The translations under genes were made by a program, and so were the position numbers. From NCBI GenBank assembly GCA_030248135.1, contig JASANC010002532.1, positions 59,376 to 123,375 on the forward strand: a stretch of DNA of 64,000 bases, written 5' to 3'. Positions 12,412 through 23,882 of this stretch are shown here, in pieces. Every line of letters begins with the position of its first letter. Position 1 is the first letter of the stretch. The stretch is from Theristus sp. LFF4_11. Taxonomy: Eukaryota > Nematoda > Chromadorea > Monhysterida > Xyalidae. The notes under the pieces are model-generated. The model worked only from the letters and a program-made list of their open reading frames with translations. It had not been told where the DNA came from and searched no databases.

Positions 12412-12814
12412 TTCCGATGGTTGACAAAAATAGGTGGTTGGCCTTGGCCTGTCGTACTAAATCAAACCATTGATGTTGGCAGACGTTGCCTAAACTAGCC
12501 AAAACCAAAACCTAATCCTAAAAGCCTAATTCAAAGCTAAACATTATCCTGTTCAAGTTTATTATCCTGATCAGTACCAGTAGCGAAAGTGCGGGGGGGG
12601 CATTGATAAAACTACAGACCCGCACCCGACCCGACCCGATAGAAATTGTGTGATAAAACTACAGACCCGATGTCGGGTTAGATCAGAAAAGCGTTGATAA
12701 AACTACAGACCCGATGTTTTTGAAAAAGTGCTCAAAATTTGAAAAAAATTCAAAAAAAAAATTGATCCAAAATCGGCCAAAATAAGCGTAGTTGGCAGAA
12801 AACAGGTTTCAAAT
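12412..12814 (+). repeat. 403-bp direct repeat, copy 1
   Basis: This stretch, beginning TTCCGATGGTTGACAAAA, looks identical to 16572-16974 and diverges sharply at both ends. It covers 166 bases of old flank with degenerate CCTAAA-type telomere-like words, then an 8-bp ATCAGTAC, then the first 237 bases of a G-rich hAT-like element. Confidence 0.9.
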
Positions 12815-15685
12815 CGTGACTGCTCATCTCGCAAATTGAGCGGAGCGTACTGAACACGCCTTGACAGTGCAGGCAAAATGTTTTTAGACTAGGATTTTTT
12901 AGCGATGAAGGAATCCGCTGCCGCGGAGTTGGCTTTTTTCAATAAATCAGTCAATTTAAGATTGCAATCGATGTTGCTTTGATAATATTTTGTTCTTGTG
13001 ATGCCGATTTCTCTTATGTTTATTCAATTTCGAAACCGAGTGAAGTGAAGTGAAGTGAAGCTGAGTGAAACAACAAAGAAATAATCTAGGAAGGAACGAC
13101 GGGATCGAAGCCAAAGACCGAATCAACACAATTAAAGGATTCAAATCAAACAAAAGATGAGTTGGAGAACAGGCATTGTTTCAGGCAGCGTTTTTAATTG
13201 ATCCTACCTGCCGATTCAATGCTTGATTTTTCAACCATCATCTCAATAACGAGCATCACCAGCATACATAATCTTCTCAATTCAAGCACATCTCAATTAG
13301 AAATTTTATTCAGAACTGACAGCATTTAATTCAATTGTGGTTTCTGGAACCGGTGCGCGAATGAAAAGAACTCAAAACTGGTTTTTCCGGCATAATTGCG
13401 TCCTGTCTGACTGAGGTTTGTTTTGAATTTTGATTTCTCCTTTCTGTTTTTCAACTATGTTTGTGTTGTGCCGAGGACGGTCAAACTAGACGCCCGTTCG
13501 AAGCAGGCCGGCAAAATCAAATCGAAGACGGGCCCACTAAAGTTTAGAAACGGTCGGAGAAGGCATAAACTGGCATTTTGTGCCTAGCAAAACAGTTCAT
13601 TGGGCATTCATAGAACAGCGGGTTTTTGAAAAACGCTTTCAAACGATTGGGTTTTGGAACAATAGGGATGGCACGGAAAAAAACAATAGGGATGATGAAC
13701 ACCTGCTCTGACGGGACCTGGTTTTACCGGGCCAAGGTTTACCGTCTGCCGTGGTGGGTCTAGGAATTTGTCAAAAATTGTGCTTGTTTTCTCAGACAAA
13801 ACAGAAAACATCAGAATCAGTTGAAAAGCTAGCACAAAACAGTTCTTCTAAAAAGTCAGATTTTCGATTTGAGTTTGGGTGAAACACTTGGGTTGAGGGA
13901 TCTAAAATAACAACTTTGGGAAATCCCAGTTTGATAAAACAACTTCAGTAACTTTGTTGTTAATCAGCTGCTTTTGATTCATATTTTCAGCACCGATTTG
14001 GTTGGTTCATTACGAAACAAAACATGAAACCGAAAAACGAATTTATGCACTAATAAAACGATCAACAGTTCAAACCGCAGCAAAAAAAAGAACATTTCCG
14101 ATGCAACCAAGGTGACATTTTGCTTCAAATCGTGAATTCTGAGCTTCCGAGCTGCACGGTCTGCAAGCACTGCAACTTTGTTTGGTTGCTGCTTCGGGTA
14201 GTGTCGTGGCGTTGTCATCGTAATTGATTGAATTTCAAGCCGCTAAGCTGTTGGATTGGATTGGAGATAATTAGTGGCGTCTTGAGGGTCAAAACGCAAA
14301 AAGAAGCATAATAACGGTTTGGAAAAGGGGTATTATCAATTTTTTAGGTTTTGCGTAGGGTTGGTAAAAACCGGTTTTTTATATTGCCAAAAAAACGGTT
14401 TCTTTTCCGTTTTAAAACCGTTTTAAAACCGAAAAAAACGAATGCTTCCCAGCTCCTAAATTTTCCAAAACTTAGCATCTTGAACTCAAAATAGGAAATA
14501 CACCAAAACTAGTGTTTTTGAGCAGCGTAAAACGCTGTTTTCGCAGATATAACACAACCAACAGACAAGCAACCACTGTGGTCAAGCTCATCTCAATTTT
14601 TCCCAAAAATACCGCAATTTTTGCATTTTTCTTGACGTTTGTGTCTGTCCCTGCATAGATTTTGTTGTTTCTGACCAAACAAGCACGTTGTTTGCACAAA
14701 ATATTCTGTATTTTACAAGAATTTCTGTTTTTCAAAGGCAAAAATTTGGTATTACCCGTGCGATCCCGTGCATAGAGATGTAAGGGTTAAAAAAAAAGTT
14801 TTTTTTTTAAATTTTAAAAAACAAAAGTAAAAAAAATGAGCATTTTTTTATATTTTTTTTATTAAAAATTTTTGAAATTTTTTCTTTAATGTGCCCTGAA
14901 AATGCCGTTTTTGGCATAATTTTTCGAAAGTTCAACAAAAATTTTCTTTGACTTTACCTTGTCACTTAGTCTTCAACGCTGCAGGTGGTATTCTGGATTG
15001 ATTTATCGACTGTTTTTAGCCTTGGTGAGTGATGATCGACTCGCGCATTGAAGTACTTGAGCGTCGCAAAGGCTAGTTCAACAAATTCCGATGTCGCTAA
15101 GGTGAGATAGAAGCAGAGAACTCACATTTACGCATCGTTTTTCAGGATCTCGAAAGGTGGAAATTGCACTGTCTGCCACTGCAAGCGTAACTTCGTTGGT
15201 TGCTCGTTGCTGTTTCGCCTCGTGTCGTCAGCATGATCACACCGGTTTGTTGTGGAACTTGTTTCCATGTTATTTGAGGTGAATTGAGAGGCAAAACACG
15301 AGACGTGATGTCGTCGGTGGAAAAATGGGGTCGCCGAAACCAAGTCTGAAATTTTCACCCTCCTCCCATATGAGTGGGGGTCACATGGTAAGTCGGTGGC
15401 TCCTCAGATGGTGATATTCGGACTCCCTGAAAAATTCTGAACAACTTTCATTTAAAAAAAAATTTAAAAAATTTTTTTTTTAAAAAAGAAAAAAAATAGA
15501 AAATTTTTTTTTTCTTGACATCTCTACCCGTGCACCCCGTCTCACGAAATTTTTCTGCCAGTGCACCCCCCCTCAGAAAAATTTGCTGCCCGTGCACCCC
15601 CCCCTCACCGAGAAAGCACCTGACACCCCCTCTAAAATTTGGCAAACACCCCCCCCCCTCACCCGAGGTCCCGCTTTCGCTACTG
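12578..15685. mobile_element. Degenerate or recombinant hAT-like composite element
   Basis: The left end CAGTAGCGAAAGTGCGGG at 12578 and the right end CCCGCTTTCGCTACTG at 15685 are inverted termini of the same family as the intact element at 16738-20819. The flanks differ (ATCAGTAC left, CTTGAAAA right), so this is not a simple insertion. The right 1.2 kb (14500-15685) matches 20160-20819 of the intact copy. The middle (12815-14470) is AT-rich and includes a region about 14080-14240 resembling the interior of the element at 45993-46708. No gene is seen inside. Confidence 0.6.
14773..15526. mobile_element. hAT-like non-autonomous element, 8-bp TSD CCCGTGCA
   Basis: The element starts TAGAGATGTAAGGG and ends CTTGACATCTCTA. 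It is flanked by CCCGTGCA at 14765-14772 and 15527-15534. The uninterrupted target survives at 20354-20361 in the related copy. It is 754 bp with long A/T runs and no transposase. A related copy lies inverted at 45228-45968. Confidence 0.92.
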
Positions 15686-16571
15686 CTTGAAAACATAGGT
15701 CCGCTCAAATTTTTTTCAAACTAGAGTAACTTTTCAATCAAACACTACTCACTTTTAAAAAAACTGAAGACTGCTCTGGCCTCTGAAACACAGCTCACCT
15801 GCGCCACCATAACATGGAACCCAAACCACACAGCCACTGTTGAATGTCGATCCAAGTTCAATGCAGTGCAGCAGTTCAGTTCAGTTTAAAATCAGATCAG
15901 AATTCTTCTGACCGCATCAATTCCAGCGTCCGTGTTGGATTTGCGTGAGTCTTCAGCAAATAATGTTTGATTTTCAAAAAAAATTGAAAAACGAGTGTCG
16001 AATAGGCAGGATCCAAAAATCATGTCACTGCTCAATCCGACACTTATTATTCAATTTCTATCAGGTCAATTGAATGCAGTTTGTCAAGCTATCGCTAGCT
16101 AGCCGAGCAGCCGCTCCCAATTGAATTCATGCCAGCGCCAAAGAAAAAGAATCCATGATGACCATGAAGCTGTTCCCGTTCCGTTTGTTGTTTGTGTCAT
16201 CTCCACGTCATCTACCAAAGACCATTCTAGGGAATCGTCGTCGTTCCACTGCATACTCAGTTTTCGAATCGTTTAATTGAATTCTTCGAGCAATTCATCA
16301 ATCTTGATTAGAAAGTAAACCGAACAAAAACTCAAAAATCCAATTGTGAGCATGTCGTCGTCGTTTCGTTCACTCCACTCACAACTCAGATCAGATTTCT
16401 TCCCAAGATTCAAATTTAACTCTCAAACTAAAGAATGAAACCAAAAGCTCGTCAAAACAAACGTTCTTTTCTTTTCTGCTTTTATCTTTCTTTTCTTTTC
16501 ATTCTGATTAGCATTTGTCTGCTTCCTCGGTAATAATGCACCGTTGGCAGACATTTAATTTGCGACATGAA
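15686..16571. other. Intergenic, no gene recognised
   Basis: AT-rich sequence between two transposon blocks. No coding exon, RNA gene or inverted repeat was found. Confidence 0.4.
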
Positions 16572-16974
16572 TTCCGATGGTTGACAAAAATAGGTGGTTG
16601 GCCTTGGCCTGTCGTACTAAATCAAACCATTGATGTTGGCAGACGTTGCCTAAACTAGCCAAAACCAAAACCTAATCCTAAAAGCCTAATTCAAAGCTAA
16701 ACATTATCCTGTTCAAGTTTATTATCCTGATCAGTACCAGTAGCGAAAGTGCGGGGGGGGCATTGATAAAACTACAGACCCGCACCCGACCCGACCCGAT
16801 AGAAATTGTGTGATAAAACTACAGACCCGATGTCGGGTTAGATCAGAAAAGCGTTGATAAAACTACAGACCCGATGTTTTTGAAAAAGTGCTCAAAATTT
16901 GAAAAAAATTCAAAAAAAAAATTGATCCAAAATCGGCCAAAATAAGCGTAGTTGGCAGAAAACAGGTTTCAAAT
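16572..16974 (+). repeat. 403-bp direct repeat, copy 2
   Basis: Matches 12412-12814 throughout. The flanks outside differ. It includes the left target duplication and left terminus of the hAT-like element at 16738. Confidence 0.9.
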
Positions 16975-19900
16975 ATAAAAAAACGTTTTTGCTTGGCGGG
17001 AAATTCAAATATTGAATCTAAACGTATCTGGACACTTGTTTGCTTCACGCGGCTGATGTTACAACTTCCATATATGACGGTGTGGCTCTACGAGTGACAA
17101 GAAAATATACGGAAGTGTGGGCTCTTATTGGCTGCTCATGTTATCGATTTCCTACGTGCATGAGCGTCGAATATGGACTCAGGATTTCCTGGATTTCACG
17201 CGGTCACTTTTATTGGCTGCATGCGGCTGATGTTACACGTTTCCTATATGACTGAGTGTGGCTGTGCAAGCAACAACACACCACAGTGCTGGGCGTGCAG
17301 GGCTTTTGCTGTGCACTGATCCATTTTCTTGAAAGCTGTTACTTCCACTTGCTTTCTTGTAATAATTTTTGTTTTCTGACATGGCAAAACCAAAGCACAT
17401 GGACGACATCAGCGCACAATTCTCCCACAGTAAAAACGACTATCTGATAAATCTTCAGGTCAGATAAGCATGCTTGGCCGGCTTGGCTAATTCGAACAGT
17501 TTTGAACTGCATAACGATAATATTTGAACAAAAACTGTAACTCAATCGGAAGGATCCCATGTTGCTTGTAGTTTGAAACTTGCTGGCTTGAAGACTGAAA
17601 AGCTGAAACGCACAAGCATGGACAACTGCTGTGTTCATTTCATTTCATTTTATTTCGCGAACCGCAGGAACTCCGATAAAACTGCATGAACAGCGTATCA
17701 AACGGAAACCTGTGTTGTTTGTTCCATGTGATTATTCTGGAGATGCATGCATACATATATAGTTACATTCATATGTGGTATGGCATTTGCTACTTAAAAA
17801 TTCTGATTTGAAAAGCTTTTTGTCAAACTTAAAAAATGATTTTGTGAAAGAAAGGGTCAATCTGCTTTAGAATCTGATTTTTCCAATGTGTATGTTGTAT
17901 TCCATGATTTTTTTTCCATTCACTACCATTACATGCATTGAGTTGTCAAATATCTGTTCTTTTTCAACATCCGCCATTCTTTTTGTGTCTTTCATTGGCG
18001 GTTGTTTATTCGTATCACATTCAAAATGCGGCTTATCAGATAGTCGTTTTTACTGTGGGAGATTTGTGCGCTGATGTCGTCCATGTGCAATGGTTTTGCC
18101 ATGTCAGAAAACAAAAATTATCACAAGAAAGCAAGTGGAAGTAACAGCTTTCAAGAAAATGGATCAGTGCACAGCAAAAGCCCTGCACGCTATAGATGGT
18201 GTACTATTGGCTGATTATTCATTAGTTTACGAATGAATAATGGGGTTTTTAAATTATTTGAATAATACTATTTTGAATAATGAGTAATGGGCCCATTATT
18301 CAAATAGTACTATTAATGACGAATGAATAATGCAAACAAAAAGATTGAACTTGTTTAAATCAAGTTGCACAAGTTGCAAAAATTTGTGTGTTCAGAACAC
18401 ACCTTGATTGACCGCACCAACCTCGCATTTTGTGATACCTCATGAGCATTGAAAAGTGACAAAAACATGTACACTGACAGGAAGATACTGAAATCTAATT
18501 GCAAATTTCCACAGATGGTGCACCAAAACAAACTTCTGAAATTAAAAATGACCTCGCGGTTGGTTTGTTTTGTTTGTTTATGCAGTGCGTCAAAATTGTA
18601 TCATGTTTTTTCCGCATTTCAGCCATGGGCCACCAGAAATCTGCATGTTGCACTACTTGTTTTACACTTTATCCGCGAATTCGTAATAGCTGTGCAAAAT
18701 TCAACACATTTTTCAAAATCCTGAGTGCATTTTAGTTTGGAAAAGTAAAAGAATCGTTCAATTTGGTCTTATATAACTCGAGATACAGCCATTTTTGTCT
18801 AGAAAATTGAAAAATCAACAAACACAAAAATGAAAGGAAATCATGCGAGGGGGTTGTTTTGTATGTGGCATACACACATACGTATGTGAGCAATTATGAA
18901 CCCCTCACGCGTAAGTCACAAGAGACAGTGTTATGTTTCTCTCTGTTGTTGTTGTGTTTGTCTGTGTGCACACACATGTTTTTACGACAAGCAGCGGTTA
19001 ATGGCTATATCTTCTACACCGTTTATCCGTTTGAACTGAAATTTGGATATGTTATACCTGTATACCTAACAACTGTCGCCAATTAGTTTTATCCTGAACC
19101 GATTAGGAAAGCAGACGTTAGGGCCTTTAGTTATAATTAAACATTTTGTTTACTTTTATCAGTGTTGATTTGTTTAAAATTGTGATTTGCACTTGATCCT
19201 CTCCGCCATTGATGATTTGCACCTGGTTCGATAACTAAAACATCAGTGTGTTAGGGAAAAATACAGGGTGGCAGGTAAAAGTCAATGAACAATCGTTCAT
19301 TATTCATTAATCATTTACTATCGGCAAATTATTCATGTGAGTAATGAATAATTTGAAAAATTACGTGAATAATGCAATTTGAATAATATATTACTCATTC
19401 GTCATTCATTATTCAAATTCAGTGTTTGACGAATGAATTATTCATACCATCTATACTGCACGCCCAGCACTGTGGTGTGTTGTTGCTTGCACAGCCACAC
19501 TCAGTCATATAGGAAACGTGTAACATCAGCCGCATGCAGCCAATAAAAGTGACCGCGTGAAATCCAGGAAATCCTGAGTCCATATTCGACGCTCATGCAC
19601 GTGGGAAATCGATAACATGAGCAGCCAATAAGAGCCCACACTTCCGTGTATTTTCTTGTCACTCGTAGAGCCACACCATCATATATGGAAGTTGTAACAT
19701 CAGCCGCGTGAAGCAAACAAGTGTCCAGATACGTTTAGATTCAATATTTGAATTTCCCGCCAAGCAAAAACGTTTTTTTATATTTGAAACCTGTTTTCTG
19801 CGAACTACGCTTATTTTGGCCGATTTTGGACCAATTTTATTTTTTTTTGAATTTTTTTCAAATTTTGAGCATTTTTTCAAAAACATCGGGTCTGTAGTTT

Positions 19901-20007
19901 TATCAACGCTTTTCTGGTCTAGACCAGACCCGACATCGGGTCTGTAGTTTTATCACACAATTTCTATCGGGTCGGGTCGGGTGCGGGTCTGTAGTTTTAT
20001 CAATGCC
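16759..20007. mobile_element. MULE-like element with about 690-bp inverted arms
   Basis: The end GGCATTGATAAAACTACAG at 16759 is mirrored by GTTTTATCAATGCC ending at 20007. Flanking 9-mers TGCGGGGGG and CGCGGGGGG differ at one base, fitting a 9-bp Mutator-type duplication. The left arm 16759-17452 matches the inverse of 18033-18190 plus 19456-20007, with a later insertion splitting the right arm. The spacer 17453-18032 is AT-rich with no recognised coding sequence. The ends resemble those of the element at 55738-59108. Confidence 0.85.
18191..19455. mobile_element. hAT-like element nested in a MULE arm, 8-bp TSD CTGCACGC
   Basis: Ends are TATAGATGGT and ACCATCTATA. CTGCACGC flanks it at 18183-18190 and 19456-19463. 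The intact left arm of the host element gives the uninterrupted sequence in inverse orientation. Subterminal zones are dense in short words such as GAATAAT and ATTATTCA in both directions, likely transposase-binding repeats. It is 1265 bp with no clear transposase. Confidence 0.92.
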
Positions 20008-20505
20008 CGCGGGGGGGGGGGGGGTCCACCCCCCCTCAGCCGAAAATCCTGCCCGTGCACGGGCAGATACCCGTGTACCCCCTCCCCCCCTTTACCTTGA
20101 CACGGGTACTAGACTCCCCCCACCCCCCTCCGCGAGAAAACACGGGATCGCACCCCCCCTCACGGTGGTCAATCTCATCTCAATTTTTTCCAAAAATACC
20201 GAATATTTTGCATTTTTCTTGACGTTTGTGTCTGTCCCTGCATAGATTTTGTTGTTTCTGACCAAACAAGCAGCTTGTTTGCACAAAATATTCTGTATTT
20301 TACAAGAATTTCTGTGTTTTTCTAAGGCAAAAATTTGGTATTACCCGTGCGATCCCGTGCACCCCCCCTCACGAAATTTTTCTGCCAGTGCACCCCCCCC
20401 CCCTCAGGAAAATTTGCTGCCCGTGCAGGTTGGCACGTTTTATGATATTACGCTTCAGTTAACTCACGCTCCAACGTTGAATGTTCTCGGACATTGCTAA
20501 AACGG

Positions 20506-20595
20506 ACCTAAACCTAAAAGCCAAACCTAAGCCTAAGCTTGAGCAAAACCTGTTCCTAACCCAATCCTAACCTAAGCCAAGCCTTTTTAAGAAAC
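20506..20595 (-). repeat. Degenerate telomere-like GCCTAA words
   Basis: About 90 bases built from CCTAAA, GCCAAA, CCTAAG and CCTAAC variants, the complement orientation of the TTAGGC array 1.9 kb away. Similar words occur at 12490-12545, 16650-16705 and 40376-40411. Confidence 0.6.
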
Positions 20596-20992
20596 AAGAA
20601 TGAAAATAACTGCGTTTTGAACGAGTTTTTGTTGAGGGCGGAGCGTGTGCACGCGCGCCAGTGGATCATGAGCAATGAGCAATGCGGATGCGGGGCAGGT
20701 GCATATCATAATGAAGCGTTGCGGCCCGTGCACCCCCCCTCACCGAGAAGGCACCTGACCCCCCCCCTCTAAAATTAGGCAAACACCCCCCCTCACCCGA
20801 GGTCCCGCTTTCGCTACTGATCAGTACCGAAGGCGAAAGCAAATTTTCGAGGGGGGGGGTGTCGTCACGTGGGGGGGTGCCGAAAATTTTTCAGTGGGGG
20901 GTGTCAGTCATGGTACAGTGACACCCCCCCCAGGCGCATAGTTGTTCTAGGGGGGGCCTGGGGAGTGGGGGGAGCGGCCTGGGGCCGGCCCT

Positions 20993-21087
20993 AGGGTTGT
21001 TAAACAAAAATCGAATTTTTTAAGTGATTAAAAGAACAAAAATGCCGATTTTTTGATCGAAAAATTTTCTTCTAATATGCTCTGAAA
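20993..21087 (+). mobile_element. Truncated hAT-like element (TAGGGTTGTTAAAC family)
   Basis: Starts TAGGGTTGTTAAACAAAAAT like the complete copy at 45993-46708 and follows it to ATATGCTCTGAAA. It is then interrupted by the element at 21088-22382. After that insertion only about a dozen more bases remain before telomeric repeats begin. Confidence 0.75.
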
Positions 21088-22382
21088 CAGTTCCGAAGGC
21101 AAAAGCAAATTTTCGAGGGGGCTGCCAAAAAATTTTCAGTGGGGGGGTGTCAGTCATGGTACAGTGACACCCCCCAGGCGTAGGCCATGGGGGGTGCACT
21201 ATTGTAGAAAAATTTCTGGGGGTGCACACATTCCCCACCCCACCCATGATTTTTTTCGCTTAAATTTTAAAAGAAAAACGCTTAGTTTTGCTGCAAAATC
21301 TTTGAAATTACAATGAAGAATGTCAAGTTATCATATATTCAGCTTATATTATGGACTTTAAAGACAAAAAATCATGATTTTTGAGCAAAAGTTCATAATT
21401 TTTGGGTGGTCCGAAAATTTTTTTTGGGGAGTGTCACTGTAACTTACAGTCTATCACGCTAATATATGCAACTCGCTGATTGGTCGGCTCCTCACGCTCC
21501 GCACCCTGGGAACGGGATTCAGAAAAAATCATGTTTTTTTGTTGTTCAGCGGTTTGTTTTTATTGTTTTCATGCCGAAAAAACATTCTAAATAAAAAACT
21601 ACCAAATTCCAAAAATTTGCATTGGTCACAATGTCAAAAAAATGTCTTTTTTGGTTGATTGACTGCGACGACGTCGTCTATGGTTTTTGGTTTAGTTTTT
21701 GCCTTCAGGCATGAAAAGAGCGTGCCGCCGCTGGCCGCTACTGTGTGTCCGACCGAAGCACAGAGAAGAAGAACGCAGCAGGTGACAGTATTTATTGACA
21801 ATGTGAACAATCTTTGAACAACAATGAATGGACATGGCGCACCCAATGAATCAATTGTTAAAAGCGGGATGAAAACCGTCGAAATCGTTGGAAGCAAGCT
21901 TTGTTATTTTGTTTGTTTGTTTTAAATTTGTTTTGAACACGCAGCAGCGGCCAGCGGTACGTTTGAAAGCAAAAATTCTCGACGACGTCGTCGCCGTCAA
22001 TCAACCAAAAAAACTTCAGTTTACTAATTTTTTACCAATTCAAACGTTTGGAATTTTGTAGTTTTTGATTTAGAATTTTTTCGGCATGAAAAAAAATGAA
22101 AACAAACCGCTGAACAACAAAAAAACATGATATTTTCTGAATCCCGTTCCCAGGGTGCGGAGCGTGAGGAGCCGACCAATCAGCGAGTTGCATATATTAG
22201 CGTGATAGACTGTAGGTCCATGTAGGGGGGGGGGTGGGTGGGGTGTCTAGCAAATTTCGAGGGGGGTGTGGAAGGTCCAGTGTCAGGTTTTGGGGGGTGT
22301 CGCGTGACCCCCCATCCCCCCACGCGGAGGTCTCGGGTGCTCAGGGGGTGTACCCCCCCCCACCCCCACGTCTTTGGTACTG
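21088..22382. mobile_element. G-rich hAT-like element, 8-bp TSD CTCTGAAA
   Basis: The left end CAGTTCCGAAGGC and the right end GTCTTTGGTACTG are inverted. CTCTGAAA flanks it at 21080-21087 and 22383-22390. The 1295-bp body has many G-runs and repeated words such as GGGGGGTGTCAGTCATGG. A Tc1-like foldback element is nested at 21445-22214. No transposase is visible. Confidence 0.9.
21445..22214. mobile_element. Tc1/mariner-like foldback element at a TA site
   Basis: Inverted arms of about 180 bases begin TACAGTCTATCACGC and end GCGTGATAGACTGTA. The uninterrupted target (GTAACTTAGG type) survives at 46787-46800 and, inverted, near 44726-44737, which confirms insertion at TA. The centre (21660-21980) has no convincing gene. 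Confidence 0.92.
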
Positions 22383-22394
22383 CTCTGAAAAAGC

Positions 22395-23882
22395 TTAGGC
22401 TTAGGCTTGGGCTTGGGCTTTGGCTTGGGCTTAGGCTTAGGCTTAGGCTTAGGCTTAGGCTTAGGCTTAGGCTTAGGCTTAGGCTTAGGCTGAGGCTTAG
22501 GCTGAGGCTTAGGCTTAGGCTTAGGCTTAGGCTTAGGCTTAGGCTTAGGCTTAGGCTTAGGCTTAGGCTTAGGCTTAGGCTTAGGCTTAGGCTTAGGCTT
22601 AGGCTTAGGCTTAGGCTTAGGCTTAGGCTTAGGCTTAGGCTTAGGCTTAGGCTTAGGCTTAGGCTTAGGCTTAGGCTTAGGCTTAGGCTTAGGCTTAGGC
22701 TTAGGCTTAGGCTTAGGCTTAGGCTTAGGCTTAGGCTTAGGCTTAGGCTTAGGCTTAGGCTTAGGCTTAGGCTTAGGCTTAGGCTTAGGCTTAGGCTTAG
22801 GCTTAGGCTTAGGCTTAGGCTTAGGCTTAGGCTTAGGCTTAGGCTTAGGCTTAGGCTTAGGCTTAGGCTTAGGCTTAGGCTTAGGCTTAGGCTTAGGCTT
22901 AGGCTTAGGCTTAGGCTTAGGCTTAGGCTTAGGCTTAGGCTTAGGCTTAGGCTTAGGCTTAGGCTTAGGCTTAGGCTTAGGCTTAGGCTTAGGCTTAGGC
23001 TTAGGCTTAGGCTTAGGCTTAGGCTTAGGCTTAGGCTTAGGCTTAGGCTTAGGCTTAGGCTTAGGCTTAGGCTTAGGCTTAGGCTTAGGCTTAGGCTTAG
23101 GCTTAGGCTTAGGCTTAGGCTTAGGCTTAGGCTTAGGCTTAGGCTTAGGCTTAGGCTTAGGCTTAGGCTTAGGCTTAGGCTTAGGCTTAGGCTTAGGCTT
23201 AGGCTTAGGCTTAGGCTTAGGCTTAGGCTTAGGCTTAGGCTTAGGCTTAGGCTTAGGCTTAGGCTTAGGCTTAGGCTTAGGCTTAGGCTTAGGCTTAGGC
23301 TTAGGCTTAGGCTTAGGCTTAGGCTTAGGCTTAGGCTTAGGCTTAGGCTTAGGCTTAGGCTTAGGCTTAGGCTTAGGCTTAGGCTTAGGCTTAGGCTTAG
23401 GCTTAGGCTTAGGCTTAGGCTTAGGCTTAGGCTTAGGCTTAGGCTTAGGCTTAGGCTTAGGCTTAGGCTTAGGCTTAGGCTTAGGCTTAGGCTTAGGCTT
23501 AGGCTTAGGCTTAGGCTTAGGCTTAGGCTTAGGCTTAGGCTTAGGCTTAGGCTTAGGCTTAGGCTTAGGCTTAGGCTTAGGCTTAGGCTTAGGCTTAGGC
23601 TTAGGCTTAGGCTTAGGCTTAGGCTTAGGCTTAGGCTTAGGCTTAGGCTTAGGCTTAGGCTTAGGCTTAGGCTTAGGCTTAGGCTTAGGCTTAGGCTTAG
23701 GCTTAGGCTTAGGCTTAGGCTTAGGCTTAGGCTTAGGCTTAGGCTTAGGCTTAGGCTTAGGCTTAGGCTTAGGCTTAGGCTTAGGCTTAGGCTTAGGCTT
23801 AGGCTTAGGCTTAGGCTTAGGCTTAGGCTTAGGCTTAGGCTTAGGCTTAGGCTTAGGCTTAGGCTTAGGCTTAGGCTTAGGC
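22395..23882 (+). repeat. Telomeric (TTAGGC)n array, about 248 units
   Basis: 1488 bases of TTAGGC. The first roughly 115 bases contain variants TTGGGC, TTTGGC and TGAGGC; from about 22510 onward every unit looks perfect. TTAGGC is the telomere repeat of nematodes. Read on the + strand it points rightward, as at a right-hand chromosome end, but non-telomeric sequence starts directly at 23883. Long open frames across it on both strands are artefacts of a 6-base repeat. Confidence 0.97.

Larger units (their letters stand above)
16738..20819. mobile_element. Intact hAT-like element, 8-bp TSD ATCAGTAC, with nested insertions
   Basis: Termini are CAGTAGCGAAAG at 16738 and CTTTCGCTACTG ending at 20819. 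ATCAGTAC is duplicated at 16730-16737 and 20820-20827. The target was CAGTACCGAAGGCGAAAGC, itself the end of another hAT-like family. Almost all of the left part is a MULE-like element (16759-20007). The remaining 0.8 kb carries repeated C-rich blocks of the type GTGCACCCCCCCTCACG. No transposase frame remains, so mobilisation would need a partner elsewhere. Confidence 0.85.
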
